Shown in pieces: positions 26,001 to 35,690 of a stretch of 64,000 nucleotides of DNA. The notes beneath the pieces are model-generated. The model did no database searches and was not told the DNA's origin. It was given only the letters and a program-made list of their open reading frames with translations. Numbering within the stretch: position 1 is the stretch's first letter; each line of letters begins with the position of its first letter. Location: positions 8,049,201-8,113,200 of the forward strand of contig CM026393.1 in NCBI GenBank assembly GCA_014843695.1, in the 5' to 3' direction. A program made the position numbers and the translations under genes. The stretch is from Archivesica marissinica (taxonomy: Eukaryota; Mollusca; Bivalvia; Venerida; Vesicomyidae).

Positions 26001-26456
26001 GATTCAGCAGATTTATCTGACATAGATCGTACAACTGTAAAATGTCCTTGGATGTCTGAATCAGCATATACGCCAATGTCACCAGACCTAAACCAGACAG
26101 ATGATGCTAAAACTGCATTGGACCTCAGTGAAGACCCACTGAATACAAGTGGCATAGTAGGCCCAGTAAATAGCGGTGGAGCAGTAGATCAAGTGAATAA
26201 GGGTATTGCAGCTGTTGGCAAGATCCTCAACAGTGAAGTTGATAGTCATTGCTCAGAAAGAAATACAGACACTAATGTAATGGCAACTGCTGTGGCATCA
26301 GACAGTTGTGATACAGGACTAAATAGTCGCATTCAAGCATCCAAAGAAGTTCAGGACAAAGTCGATTTAGGCAAATGTTCTAGATATACTAGACTTGGTA
26401 ATATGTGCTATGTTATGGTAAAGTCTATTGTAAACAGTGATTTGGCATTCATATGA
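7643..26456 (+). CDS. spliced TIR-domain gene (four-exon model, 498 aa)
   Basis: Joining 7643-8098, 11216-11261, 14621-14716 and 25558-26456 gives 1494 coding nt plus a TGA. Exon 1 ends in phase 0 and exons 2 and 3 end in phase 1, and each following exon restores the frame (CAA-G/AA and TTA-G/AA both give Glu). Residues 1-152 hold a TIR domain. The rest is acidic, Ser-rich and probably disordered. TIR domains mediate homotypic contacts in Toll/IL-1R/MyD88 signalling, so a cytoplasmic immune adaptor is the likely role. No transmembrane or death domain is visible. The 18.8-kb span is mostly intronic minisatellite. The gene may continue past 26397, where a phase-1 donor-like CTTG/GTAATATG occurs. 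Confidence 0.7.
8146..8968. mobile_element. foldback or MITE-like element in intron 1
   Basis: Inverted termini: TTTTCGCCTAACTGTGG at about 8182 and its complement CCACAGTTAGGCGAAAA at about 8929. Weaker outward similarity (TATCCCGGCGTGACG against TAATCCGGAATGACG) extends the arms to about 50-70 bp. The element starts about 50 bp after the exon 1 donor and supplies most of the codons of the unspliced readthrough frame. The interior shows no coding region. Confidence 0.5.
9181..9424. mobile_element. TTAA-flanked MITE (piggyBac-like termini)
   Basis: The element begins TTAACCCTTTCAACACCA and ends TGGTGTTGAATGGGTTAA, near-perfect inverted ends bounded by TTAA on both sides, as in piggyBac-type insertions. 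A central palindromic part (GTAGATCCAGATGAGCCGG against CGTCTCGTCAGGATCTGCAC) forms a hairpin. At 244 bp it is non-coding. A related copy is at 26555. Confidence 0.75.
9836..10429. repeat. inverted repeat of 27 bp around an about 540-bp centre
   Basis: AGAGTGGTGGAACCTATGC..GGCGTA at 9836-9862 has its reverse complement at 10403-10429 with one mismatch. It may mark a foldback element in intron 1. No coding sequence is seen inside. Confidence 0.5.
10479..11171. repeat. large inverted repeat, arms of about 240 bp
   Basis: The left arm 10479-10718 and right arm 10933-11171 are reverse complements with few differences. Both contain GGCACGTTTGGGGGTACTAG and GCTATGGCCAATGTCTGTGG in opposite orientations, and about 214 bp separates them. 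Both arms show the same short frame (KTRDRRY.WTDLY..VSDRAI), as expected of copies. The right arm ends 44 bp before exon 2, so the primary transcript could fold into a long hairpin there. Confidence 0.85.
11216..11261 (+). CDS. exon 2 of the TIR gene (46 nt)
   Basis: A micro-exon with branch-like CTGAC, acceptor TTTTATGGTCTCATTTCAG and donor CAAG/GTATGT. It starts in phase 0 and reads IFCPTSTPLDTEGLQ, then one base. It matches the end phase of exon 1 and the start phase of exon 3. Its last bases CACAGAAGGACT recur in the unit of the 38/29-bp array further down the intron. The 45-bp array begins exactly at its donor. Confidence 0.65.
11262..11803 (+). repeat. 45-bp array starting at the exon 2 donor
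   Basis: Twelve units of 45 bp begin exactly at the intron's GTATGT. Each unit starts GTATGTATTCCATGGTTCCC and ends AAGTTACATAAGGAATATAA, so each boundary repeats a donor-like A/GTATGT. Because 45 is 15 codons, frames stay open on both strands, but this is intron. Confidence 0.9.
11804..14505 (+). repeat. 38/29-bp array in intron 2
   Basis: Tandem units carry CACAGAAGGACTGTATGGTA, then GAATACTGT. Long units (38 bp) add CAAACCTGT or CAAACCTTT, and short units (29 bp) lack it. The CACAGAAGGACT core equals bases near the 3' end of exon 2. Long and short units alternate irregularly. Confidence 0.9.
14621..14716 (+). CDS. exon 3 of the TIR gene (96 nt)
   Basis: Acceptor CTGATTGCTGTTTTCAG and donor TTTAG/GTAGCA bound 96 nt that continue the frame from exon 2. 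The product begins EQGDNRLRTERQHLVARPMS and then runs into a Ser-rich stretch (ESSSVASLTASL). The sequence is basic, then Ser-rich, with no domain recognised. It sits between the 38/29-bp array (ends about 110 bp upstream) and the CTGCATTAACC array (begins about 35 bp downstream). Confidence 0.65.
14752..20895 (+). repeat. CTGCATTAACC / CTGCATCTGATG satellite in intron 3
   Basis: About 6.1 kb of short units built from CTGCATTAACC, CTGCATCTGATG, CATGTGACC and CATCTGACATGG. The left part (14752-17100) is mixed; the right part is dominated by TTAACCCTGCATCTGATGCT. Higher-order copying is visible: the marker CATGTGAAGCTG occurs at about 18140, 19020, 19436, 19852 and 20546, giving a 416-bp period in 19020-19852. 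The same satellite reappears at 60180-60310 and 61392-64000. Confidence 0.9.
20896..21027 (-). CDS. possible small coding segment between two arrays, minus strand
   Basis: On the minus strand ATG at 21027 opens MSDPAMEMADKLVAEASSVN, then SPSCGNYQHQPQEIAKLGHW, before the frame runs into satellite. Residue use looks like protein rather than repeat, and the stretch is single-copy within the window. There is no visible promoter or clear donor and the product is unknown. It could be a first exon, a fragment of a retrocopy, or chance. Confidence 0.25.
21028..21154. other. short unique spacer
   Basis: AT-rich DNA between the minus-strand frame and the 25-bp array. Nothing else is seen. Confidence 0.4.
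21155..21578 (+). repeat. 25-bp array in intron 3
   Basis: About 17 units of GGGTCATCAGTTGACCTACA followed by TAAAT. Variants have TTCACC or TTCATC in place of TTGACC. Confidence 0.9.
21630..25325 (+). repeat. 17/21-bp array in intron 3
   Basis: About 3.7 kb of GGTACACTGTCAGTAAT (17 bp) and GGTACACTGTCAGTAAGTAA plus T (21 bp) units. A block beginning TCTGTAATGAAACACTG at 21771 recurs at 23345 (offset 1574). A smaller block of about 188 bp is repeated around 22285-22850. The last unit runs into unique intron sequence 230 bp before exon 4. The same array end is copied at 60309-60550. Confidence 0.9.
25558..26456 (+). CDS. exon 4 of the TIR gene: acidic disordered tail
   Basis: Acceptor TTTTCACTTTATTGTAG is followed by an open frame of about 299 codons that joins exon 3 in phase. 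It is rich in Asp, Glu, Ser, Asn and Pro, with motifs such as SGYDSADLSDID and SAYTPMSPDL (proline-directed phosphorylation type), and reads as intrinsically disordered. It ends at TGA 26454-26456. Alternatively it is spliced at 26397 (CTTG/GTAATATG), which would leave the same phase 1 as exons 2 and 3. No AATAAA is seen soon after the TGA, which favours splicing. A damaged duplicate of this exon is at 60787-61391. Confidence 0.75.
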
Positions 26457-26554
26457 TATTAATCACTGTCATTAGAATTAGTATGGAGAACCCATGTCTG
26501 CCGACTGTTCCACCCAATAATGTTGTTCAATAATGATCAATAGGTGATCGTGTC

Positions 26555-26855
26555 TTAACCCATTTGATACTGAATACCATTCAAACAGTACTTGCAAAGA
26601 ACATAGAGCCAGATCAGCCGCCATGGAACGTGCCGTGCCGTCTGATCAGGCTCTATGCTGTTTGCTATTCAGATGATCTTGCTAAGACACTTGGCTATGT
26701 AGCAAACAATATAGATCCTGATAGACGATGATCTTGCTAAGACACTTGGCTATGTAGCAAACAATATAGATCCTGATAGACGCTGCGTCTGATCTGGATC
26801 TATGTTGTTTGCAAAAGCCTCTAAATGTATCCAGAATGAAATGAGTTGATTGAGA
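26555..26855. mobile_element. MITE-like element with TTAACCC end and central hairpin
   Basis: It begins TTAACCCATTTGATACTGAA. Inside it carries AACATAGAGCCAGATCAG and its near complement CTGATCAGGCTCTATG. A segment of about 54 bp (GATCTTGCTAAGACACTTGG and following) is duplicated in tandem, then a second hairpin half CTGATCTGGATCTATGTTG. The right terminus is degraded (ATGAGTTGATT). Confidence 0.5.
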
Positions 26856-26865
26856 AGATTTTTCC

Positions 26866-26970
26866 ATTAATCTAATCTAATAATCTAATCTAATCTATAA
26901 TCTAATCTATCTAATCTATCTAATCTATCTAATCTAATCTATCTAATCTTATCTTATCTATCTATCTTCC
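26866..26970 (+). repeat. TCTAATCTAATC / TATC microsatellite
   Basis: Runs of TAATC and CTATCTAAT units, turning to TATC repeats at the right end. Confidence 0.85.
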
Positions 26971-27620
26971 TCTAATGTCAATAGTCTGAAGTTCTATATG
27001 TTTCAGCTCTCTAGCGTCTGGAACTCGCTATAAAGTATGTATGGTACGTATTCTATATATGTGAGCTATAAAGTACGTATGATACTTATTTTGCTGCCTC
27101 TGCTGGGGGTACGCAACAACAATATGCAGCTAGTTTACCAAAACCTTTATTTGTAGTGTGAAGTGAGGTAAATAACTGAAAGTACACAGTTAAAATAATG
27201 TGTTTCATATGTTAACAATATTTACTAATGGAGCCATACAGTAGTTTTAAACAATTGAAATGTGATGTGTACTGAATAAAAACCAAATGGGTACGAAATA
27301 GATAGTACGAATACATATTTCTGGATTTTATGAACAAGGATTTTGCTTATAAAATGTATGAATTGAACACAGCAAATTGATAATAAGCAGACATAGACTA
27401 TACAAATAACAAAACTAATGTTCTTACACCGTGAGGGGGCAAATAGACTTAGAATATTGAGAACATTCTACACTGAAAGCGCACATTTTCTTTCTACGAA
27501 TGAACAGGTAGAACACCACTGTTACAAAATGCCCGAATGCTATATAAGTAGCAAAGAGAACTACTCGCAAGTAACAATCCTCTTCAAGGGCTATCGACAA
27601 ACAACTGTTCCAGCACACTT
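26971..27620. other. unique region with two isolated seed units of the 38-bp repeat
   Basis: At 27030-27095 there are two units resembling the following array (TATTCTATATATGTGAGCTA), about 500 bp before the array proper. A plus-strand frame at 27418-27642 starts MFLHREGANRLRILRTF and runs into the array. It has no splice or promoter support and I do not call it a gene. Confidence 0.4.
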
Positions 27621-29215
27621 ATCCTATATATGTGAGCTATAAAGTACGTATGATGCTTATCCTATATATGTGAGCTATACAGTATGAATGATACTTATTC
27701 TATATATGTGAGCTATAAAGTATGTATGATACTTATTCTATATATGTGAGCTATAAAGTAAGTATGGTACTTATTCTATATATGTGAGCTATACAGTATG
27801 TATGATACTTATCCTATATATGTGAGCTATAAAGTATGTATCATACTTATTCTATATATGTGAACTATAAAGTATGTATGATACTTATTCTATATATGTG
27901 AGCTATAAAGTATGTATGATACTTATTCTATATATGTGAGCTATAAAGTATGTATGATACTTATCCTATATATGTGAGCTATAAAGTATGTATCATACTT
28001 ATTCTATATATGTGAACTATAAAGTATGTATCATACTTATTCTATATATGTGAGCTATAAAGTATGTATGATACTTATCCTATATATGTGAGCTATAAAG
28101 TATGTATCATACTTATTCTATATATGTGAACTATAAAGTATGTATGATACTTATTCTATATATGTGAGCTATAAAGTATGTATGATACTTATTCTATATA
28201 TGTGAGCTATAAAGTATGTATGATACTTATTCTATATATGTGAGCTATGTATGATACTAATTCTATATATGTGATAGCGTATGATACTTATTCTATATAT
28301 GTGAGCTATAAAGTATGTATGATACTTATTCTATATATGTGAGCTATAAAGTATGTATGATACTTATTCTATATATGTGAGCTATAAAGTATGTATGGTA
28401 CTTATCCTATATATGTGAGCTATGCATGATACTTATTCTATATATGTGAGCTATAAAGTATGTATGATACTTATTCTATATATGTGAGCTATAAAGTATG
28501 TATGGTACTTATTCTATATATGTGAGCTATAAAGTATGTATGATACTTATCCTATATATGTGAGCTATAAAGTATGTATGATACTTATTCTATATATGTG
28601 AGCTATAAAGTATGTATGATACTTATTCTATATATGTGAGCTATAAAGTATGTATGATACTTATCCGATATATGTGAGCTATAAAGTATGTATGGTACTT
28701 ATTGTATATATGTGAGCTATACAGTATGTATGATACTTATCCTATATATGTGAGCTATAAAGTATGTATGGTACTTATTGTATATATGTGAGCTATAAAG
28801 TATGTATGTATGGTACTTATTGTATATATGTGAGCTATAAAGTATGTATGGTACTTATCCTATATATGTGAGCTATAAAGTATGTATGGTACTTATTGTA
28901 TATATGTGAGCTATAAAGTATGTATGGTACTTATTGTATATATGTGAGCTATAAAGTATGTATGGTATTTATTCTATATATGTGAGCTATAAAGTATGTA
29001 TGGTACTTATTGTATATATGTGAGCTATAAAGTATGTATGGTATTTATTCTATATATGTGAGCTATAAAGTATGTATGGTACTTATTGTATATATGTGAG
29101 CTATAAAGTATGTATGGTACTTATTGTATATATGTGAGCTATAAAGTATGTATGGTATTTATTCTATATATGTGAGCTATAAAGTATGTATGATACTTAT
29201 TCAATACATGTGAGC
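27621..29215 (+). repeat. 38-bp array
   Basis: About 42 units of TTATTCTATATATGTGAGCT, then ATAAAGTATGTATGATAC. Early units have GATACTTATTC or GATACTTATCC; late units have GGTACTTATTG. Variants are clustered, as expected from local amplification. Confidence 0.9.
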
Positions 29216-29544
29216 TGTAACTCACCGCCTCAGCCTTCGGTTCTGAATACAATGTTCCAACTATAAAGCCATTCGCATGTTGCCAGCCCTGGCTATCGTC
29301 GATGAAACCTCTATGTCGATGCACATGCTGGTCATATTAGCTCGAAGTCTGGTCTAACTATTCGAAGACGGAACTCTATTCCAACTATACGTATGTGTGT
29401 TCAAACATACGCCAACCGATCCTGTAGGTACTACCATGCATGCCCTTAGTGTATTCCAACATTAGACAAATAATATCTATAATCCAATAAATCCATATAT
29501 CTGATATGTATGACATTTATATTATATAAAAGTAAAGTGTTTGT
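29216..29544. other. unique spacer
   Basis: No gene is seen. Ordinary AT-rich sequence between the 38-bp array and a SINE. Confidence 0.4.
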
Positions 29545-29797
29545 TTATTATAGTGTCACCCCTATTTAATGGGCCAGCCATGTCTGACTTATGAGACACC
29601 TCTTTTTATGAACATCAGTACTTCCCGAATCCTATGCTTATATGCCAGGTGCCAGGCTGGTAGGCAATCGGTAACCATTATTTAACTAGCTGGCGGCTCA
29701 CCAACCGGCCATATCAGAACGAACCCCTGACGAGATTCAAACCTTCGACCTCCTGCTCCGTAGGCAGACTCCTTAACTACTAGGCCACGGAGACAGT
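29545..29797 (-). mobile_element. tRNA-Arg-like SINE (family 3)
   Basis: On the minus strand the head reads CTCCGTGGCCTAGTAGTTAA (A-box region), then TCTGC/CTACGGA/GCAGG as an anticodon arm with ACG in the loop, then the B-box-like GGTTTGAATCTC. A body follows with GGTTGGTGAGCCGCCAGC, TGCCTACCAGCCTGGCACC and CTCATAAGTCAGACATGGCT. A fragment of the same head is at 58387-58411. Confidence 0.7.
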
Positions 29798-29851
29798 TAT
29801 ATATATATTGTGCCTGTATGTTTATATATTGTCCCATTCAAATTACTCCTG

Positions 29852-30121
29852 TCCGCCTTCGTGGTTGAGTGGTTACGGTCGCTGACTTGTATACCACTGT
29901 AACCTATCATCACTGGTGATCATGGGTTCGAGCCACGCTCAGGCCGTGTCTCATTTATATGAAAAAGTTGGCAGTTTCTTACGGAGGTTGGTGCACCCAA
30001 GTACTGGTTAACCGCTGGAGCCTGCCCAGGAAAGGTGTTGTTAGGTAAACTGCCCGCCGGCGATATAGCCCAAAATTGGTGCTGATGCAGGCGTAAAACC
30101 CGAAATATAACATATAACATA
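29852..30121 (+). mobile_element. tRNA-derived SINE (family 2), plus copy
   Basis: The head TCCGCCTTCGTGGTTGAGTG carries an A-box-like GTGGTTGAGTGGTTACGG and a B-box-like GGGTTCGAGCC. The body shares long blocks with the inverted copy at 48077-48353, such as GTGTCTCATTTATATGAAAA, GGTGCACCCAAGTACTGG and CCCGCCGGCGATATAGCCC, and ends ACCCGAAATATAACATATAA. A possible TACTCC target duplication flanks it. Confidence 0.8.
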
Positions 30122-30241
30122 TACTCCAGCAAGGACACTGCCAATACTGTGTGTTTTACATTTATTTATCATAGCTATGATGAGTGCAATGATGCAGACT
30201 GAGACCTATTCCTTTGGTTCTTTTGCATACACAGTGTAAAG

Positions 30242-30312
30242 CATCTCTCTAGACATCTCTATCGCCCCTCTAGACATCTCTATCGCCCCTCTAGACATCT
30301 CTATCGCCCATG
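30242..30312 (+). repeat. 21-bp short tandem repeat
   Basis: Three to four copies of AGACATCTCTATCGCCCCTC plus T. The region 30122-30460 holds no gene. Confidence 0.75.
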
Positions 30313-30459
30313 CCTCCCAAGAAGCAATGATTGTATGCCCGGGGCTGAGAAAAAGGCAAGAACACCACAGAATCACTCTCATCTTCAACCTCATCCAAGA
30401 CTTACTGATACACCTGCTGACGATGATGATCCAGATGCTCCTGCACGATCAAGGTCCAC

Positions 30460-33400
30460 AACCTCCCACGTGTAACCATTCCATCGGTTGCTACAGCTGT
30501 ACAACCTCCCACGTGTAACCATTCCATCGGTTGCTTCAGCTGTACAACCTCCCACGTGTAACCATTCCATCGGTTGCTACAGCTGTACAACCTCCCACGT
30601 GTAACCATTCCATCGGTTGCTTCAGCTGTACAACCTCACACGTGTAACCATTCCATCGGTTGCTTCAGCTGCACAACCTCCCACCTGTAACCATTCCATC
30701 GGTTGCTTCAGCTGCACAAACTCCCACGTGTAACCATTCCAGTGTATCATCGGTTGCTTCAGCTGTACAACCTCCCACGTGTAACCATTCCATCGGTTGC
30801 TTCAGCTGCACAACCTCCCACGTGTAACCATTCCAGTGTATCATCGGTTGCTTCAGCTGTACAACCTCCCACGTGTAACCATTCCATCGGTTGCTTCAGC
30901 TGCACAACCTCCCACGTGTAACATTCCATTGGTTGCTTCAGCTGCACAACCTCCCACGTGTAACCATTCCAGTGTATCATCGGTTGCTTCAGCTGTACAA
31001 CCTCCCACGTGTAACCATTCCATCGGTTGCTTCAGCTGCACAACCTCCCACGTGTAACCATTCCATCGGTTGCTTCAGCTGTACAACCTCCCACGTGTAG
31101 CCATTCCATCGGTTGCTTCAGCTGCACAACCTCCCACGTGTAACCATTCCAGTGTATCATCGGTTGCTTCAGCTGTACAACCTCCCACGTGTAACAATTC
31201 CATCGGTTGCTTCAGCTGCACAACCTCCCACGTGTAACCATTCCATCGGTTGCTTCAGCTGCACAACCTCCCACGTGTAACCATTCCATCAGTTGCTTCA
31301 GCTGTACAACCTCCCACGTGTAACCATTCCATCGGTTGCTTCAGCTGCACAACCTCCCACGTGTAACCATTCCATCGGTTGCTTCAACTGCACAACCTCC
31401 CACGTGTAACCATTCCAGTGTATCATCGGTTGCTTCAGCTGTACAACCTCCCACGTGTAACCATTCCAGTGAATCATCGGTTGCTTCAGCTGCACAACCT
31501 CCCGCGTGTAACCATTCCAGTGAATCATCGGTTGCTTCAGCTGTACAAACTCCCATGTGTAACCATTCCAGTGAATCATCGGTTGCTTCAGCTGTACAAC
31601 CTCCCACGTGTAACCATTCCAGTGAATCATCGGTTGCTTCAGCTGCACAACCTCCCACGTGTAACCATTCCAGTGTATCATCGGTTGCTTCAGCTGTACA
31701 ACCTCCCACGTGTAACCATTCCATCGGTTGCTTCAGCTGTACAGCCTCCCACGTGTAACCATTCCAGTGAATCATCGGTTGCTTCAGCTGTACAACCTCC
31801 CACGTGTAACCATTCTATCGGTTGCTTCAGCTGCACAACCTCCCACGTGTAACCATTCCAGTGAATCATCGGTTGCTTCAGCTGTACAACCTCCCACATG
31901 TAACCATTCCATCGGTTGCTTCAGCTGTACAACCTCCCACGTGTAACCATTCCAGTGAATCATTAGTTGCTTCAGCTGCACAACCTCCCACGTGTAACCA
32001 TTCCAGTGTATCATCGGTTGCTTCAGCTGTACAACCTCCCACGTGTAACAATTCCATCGGTTGCTTCAGCTGCACAACCTCCCACGTGTAACCATTCCAT
32101 CGGTTGCTTCAGCTGCACAACCTCCCACGTGTAACCATTCCATCAGTTGCTTCAGCTGTACAACCTCCCACGTGTAACCATTCCATCGGTTGCTTCAGCT
32201 GCACAACCTCCCGCGTGTAATCATTCCAGTGAATCATCGGTTGCTTCAGCTGTACAAACTCCCATGTGTAACCATTCCAGTGAATCATCGGTTGCTTCAG
32301 CTGTACAACCTCCCACGTGTAACCATTCCAGTGAATCATCGGTTGCTTCAGCTGCACAACCTCCCACGTGTAACCATTCCAGTGTATCATCGGTTGCTTC
32401 AGCTGTACAACCTCCCACGTGTAACCATTCCATCGGTTGCTTCAGCTGTACAGCCTCCCACGTGTAACCATTCCAGTGAATCATCGGTTGCTTCAGCTGT
32501 ACAACCTCCCACGTGTAACCATTCTATCGGTTGCTTCAGCTGCACAACCTCCCACGTGTAACCATTCCAGTGAATCATCGGTTGCTTCAGCTGTACTACC
32601 TCCCACGTGTAACCATTCTATCGGTTGCTTCAGCTGCACAACCTCCCACGTGTAACCATTCCAGTGAATCATCGGTTGCTTCAGCTGTACAACCTCCCAC
32701 ATGTAACCATTCCATCGGTTGCTTCAGCTGTACGACCTCCCACGTGTAACCATTACAGTGAATAATCGGTTGCTTCAGCTGAACAACCTCCCACGTGTAA
32801 CCATTCCATCGGTTGCTTCAGCTGCACAACCTCCCACGTGTAGCCATTCCAGTGAATCATCGGTTGCTTCAGCTGCACAACCTCCCACGTGTAACCATTC
32901 CATCGGTTGCTTCAGCTGTACAACCTCCCACGTGTAACCATTCCAGTGAATCATTAGTTGCTTCAGCTGCACAACCTCCCACGTGTAACCATTCCAGTGT
33001 ATCATCGGTTGCTTCAGCTGTACAACCTCCCACGTGTAACAATTCCATCGGTTGCTTCAGCTGCACAACCTCCCACGTGTAACCATTCCATCGGTTGCTT
33101 CAGCTGCACAACCTCCCACGTGTAACCATTCCATCAGTTGCTTCAGCTGTACAACCTCCCACGTGTAACCATTCCATCGGTTGCTTCAGCTGCACAACCT
33201 CCCACGTGTAACCATTCCATCGGTTGCTTCAACTGCACAACCTCCCACGTGTAACCATTCCAGTGTATCATCGGTTGCTTCAGCTGTACAACCTCCCACG
33301 TGTAACCATTCCAGTGAATCATCGGTTGCTTCAGCTGCACAACCTCCCGCGTGTAACCATTCCAGTGAATCATCGGTTGCTTCAGCTGTACAAACTCCCA

Positions 33401-34690
33401 TGTGTAACCATTCCAGTGAATCATCGGTTGCTTCAGCTGTACAACCTCCCACGTGTAACCATTCCAGTGAATCATCGGTTGCTTCAGCTGCACAACCTCC
33501 CACGTGTAACCATTCCAGTGTATCATCGGTTGCTTCAGCTGTACAACCTCCCACGTGTAACCATTCCATCGGTTGCTTCAGCTGACAACCTCCCACGTGT
33601 AACCATTCCAGTGTTCGGTTGCTTCAGCTGACAACCTCCCACGTGTAACCATTCCATCGGTTGCTTCAGCTGTACAGCCTCCCACGTGTAACCATTCCAG
33701 TGAATCATCGGTTGCTTCAGCTGTACAACCTCCCACGTGTAACCATTCTATCGGTTGCTTCAGCTGCACAACCTCCCACGTGTAACCATTCCAGTGAATC
33801 ATCGGTTGCTTCAGCTGTACAACCTCCCACATGTAACCATTCCATCGGTTGCTTCAGCTGTACGACCTCCCACGTGTAACCATTACAGTGAATAATCGGT
33901 TGCTTCAGCTGAACAACCTCCCACGTGTAACCATTCCATCGGTTGCTTCAGCTGCACAACCTCCCACGTGTAGCCATTCCAGTGAATCATCGGTTGCTTC
34001 AGCTGCACAACCTCCCACGTGTAACCATTCCATCGGTTGCTTCAGCTGTACAACCTCCCACGTGTAACCATTCCAGTGAATCATTAGTTGCTTCCGCTGT
34101 ACAACCTCCCACGTGTAACCATTCCAGTGAATCATTAGTTGCTTCAGCTGAACAACCTCCCACCTGTAACCATTCCATCGGTTGCTTCAGCTGCACAACC
34201 TCCCACGTGTAGCCATTCCATCGGTTGCTTCAGCTGCACAACCTCCCACGTGTAACCATTCCAGTGTATGATCGGTTGCTTCAGCTGCACAACCTCCCAC
34301 GTGTAACCATTCCATCGGTTGCTTCAGCTGTACAACCTCCCACGTGTAACTATTCCATCGGTTGCTTCAGCTGCACAACCTCCCACGTGTAGCCATTCCA
34401 GTGAATCATCGGTTGCTTCAGCTGAACAACCTCCCACGTGTAACTATTCCATCGGTTGCTTCAGCTGCACAACCTCCCACGTGTAGCCATTCCAGTGAAT
34501 CATCGGTTGCTTCAGCTGTACAACCTCCCACGTGTAACCATTCCAGTGAATCATCGGTTGCTTCAGCTGTACAACCTCCCACGTGTAACCATTCTATCGG
34601 TTGCTTCAGCTGCACAACCTCCCACGTGTAACCATTCCAGTGAATCATCGGTTGCTTCAGCTGTACAACCTCCCACATGTAACCATTCCA
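30460..34690 (+). repeat. 43/51-bp E-box-rich array
   Basis: About 90 units of AACCTCCCACGTGTAACCAT, then TCCATCGGTTGCTTCAGCTG and TAC (43 bp). A 51-bp variant inserts GTGAATCA or GTGTATCA. Nearly every unit has a CACGTG and a CAGCTG. Blocks were copied: the marker GCTTCAACTG at 31381 recurs at 33226 (offset 1845). The 51-bp form is 17 codons and the 43-bp form shifts frame, which explains the many overlapping frames on both strands. None is a gene. The right end is cut by a sequence gap. Confidence 0.9.
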
Positions 34691-35690
34691 NNNNNNNNNN
34701 NNNNNNNNNNNNNNNNNNNNNNNNNNNNNNNNNNNNNNNNNNNNNNNNNNNNNNNNNNNNNNNNNNNNNNNNNNNNNNNNNNNNNNNNNNNNNNNNNNNN
34801 NNNNNNNNNNNNNNNNNNNNNNNNNNNNNNNNNNNNNNNNNNNNNNNNNNNNNNNNNNNNNNNNNNNNNNNNNNNNNNNNNNNNNNNNNNNNNNNNNNNN
34901 NNNNNNNNNNNNNNNNNNNNNNNNNNNNNNNNNNNNNNNNNNNNNNNNNNNNNNNNNNNNNNNNNNNNNNNNNNNNNNNNNNNNNNNNNNNNNNNNNNNN
35001 NNNNNNNNNNNNNNNNNNNNNNNNNNNNNNNNNNNNNNNNNNNNNNNNNNNNNNNNNNNNNNNNNNNNNNNNNNNNNNNNNNNNNNNNNNNNNNNNNNNN
35101 NNNNNNNNNNNNNNNNNNNNNNNNNNNNNNNNNNNNNNNNNNNNNNNNNNNNNNNNNNNNNNNNNNNNNNNNNNNNNNNNNNNNNNNNNNNNNNNNNNNN
35201 NNNNNNNNNNNNNNNNNNNNNNNNNNNNNNNNNNNNNNNNNNNNNNNNNNNNNNNNNNNNNNNNNNNNNNNNNNNNNNNNNNNNNNNNNNNNNNNNNNNN
35301 NNNNNNNNNNNNNNNNNNNNNNNNNNNNNNNNNNNNNNNNNNNNNNNNNNNNNNNNNNNNNNNNNNNNNNNNNNNNNNNNNNNNNNNNNNNNNNNNNNNN
35401 NNNNNNNNNNNNNNNNNNNNNNNNNNNNNNNNNNNNNNNNNNNNNNNNNNNNNNNNNNNNNNNNNNNNNNNNNNNNNNNNNNNNNNNNNNNNNNNNNNNN
35501 NNNNNNNNNNNNNNNNNNNNNNNNNNNNNNNNNNNNNNNNNNNNNNNNNNNNNNNNNNNNNNNNNNNNNNNNNNNNNNNNNNNNNNNNNNNNNNNNNNNN
35601 NNNNNNNNNNNNNNNNNNNNNNNNNNNNNNNNNNNNNNNNNNNNNNNNNNNNNNNNNNNNNNNNNNNNNNNNNNNNNNNNNNNNNNNNNN
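34691..35690. other. assembly gap, 1000 N
   Basis: Exactly 1000 undetermined bases, probably an arbitrary length. The left side is the E-box array and the right side a different array, so their junction is missing. Frames drawn across it are meaningless. Confidence 0.98.

Noticed and set aside
27418..27642. 74-codon plus-strand frame MFLHREGANRLRIL and onward
   Set aside because: It resembles exon 3 only in a few residues (NRLR), runs into the 38-bp array and lacks splice signals; too weak to call.
30460..34690. Many overlapping frames on both strands (for example VASAVQPPTCNHS or GGCTAEATDDSLEW)
   Set aside because: All are translations of the 43/51-bp repeat, some run through the N gap, and none has gene signals.
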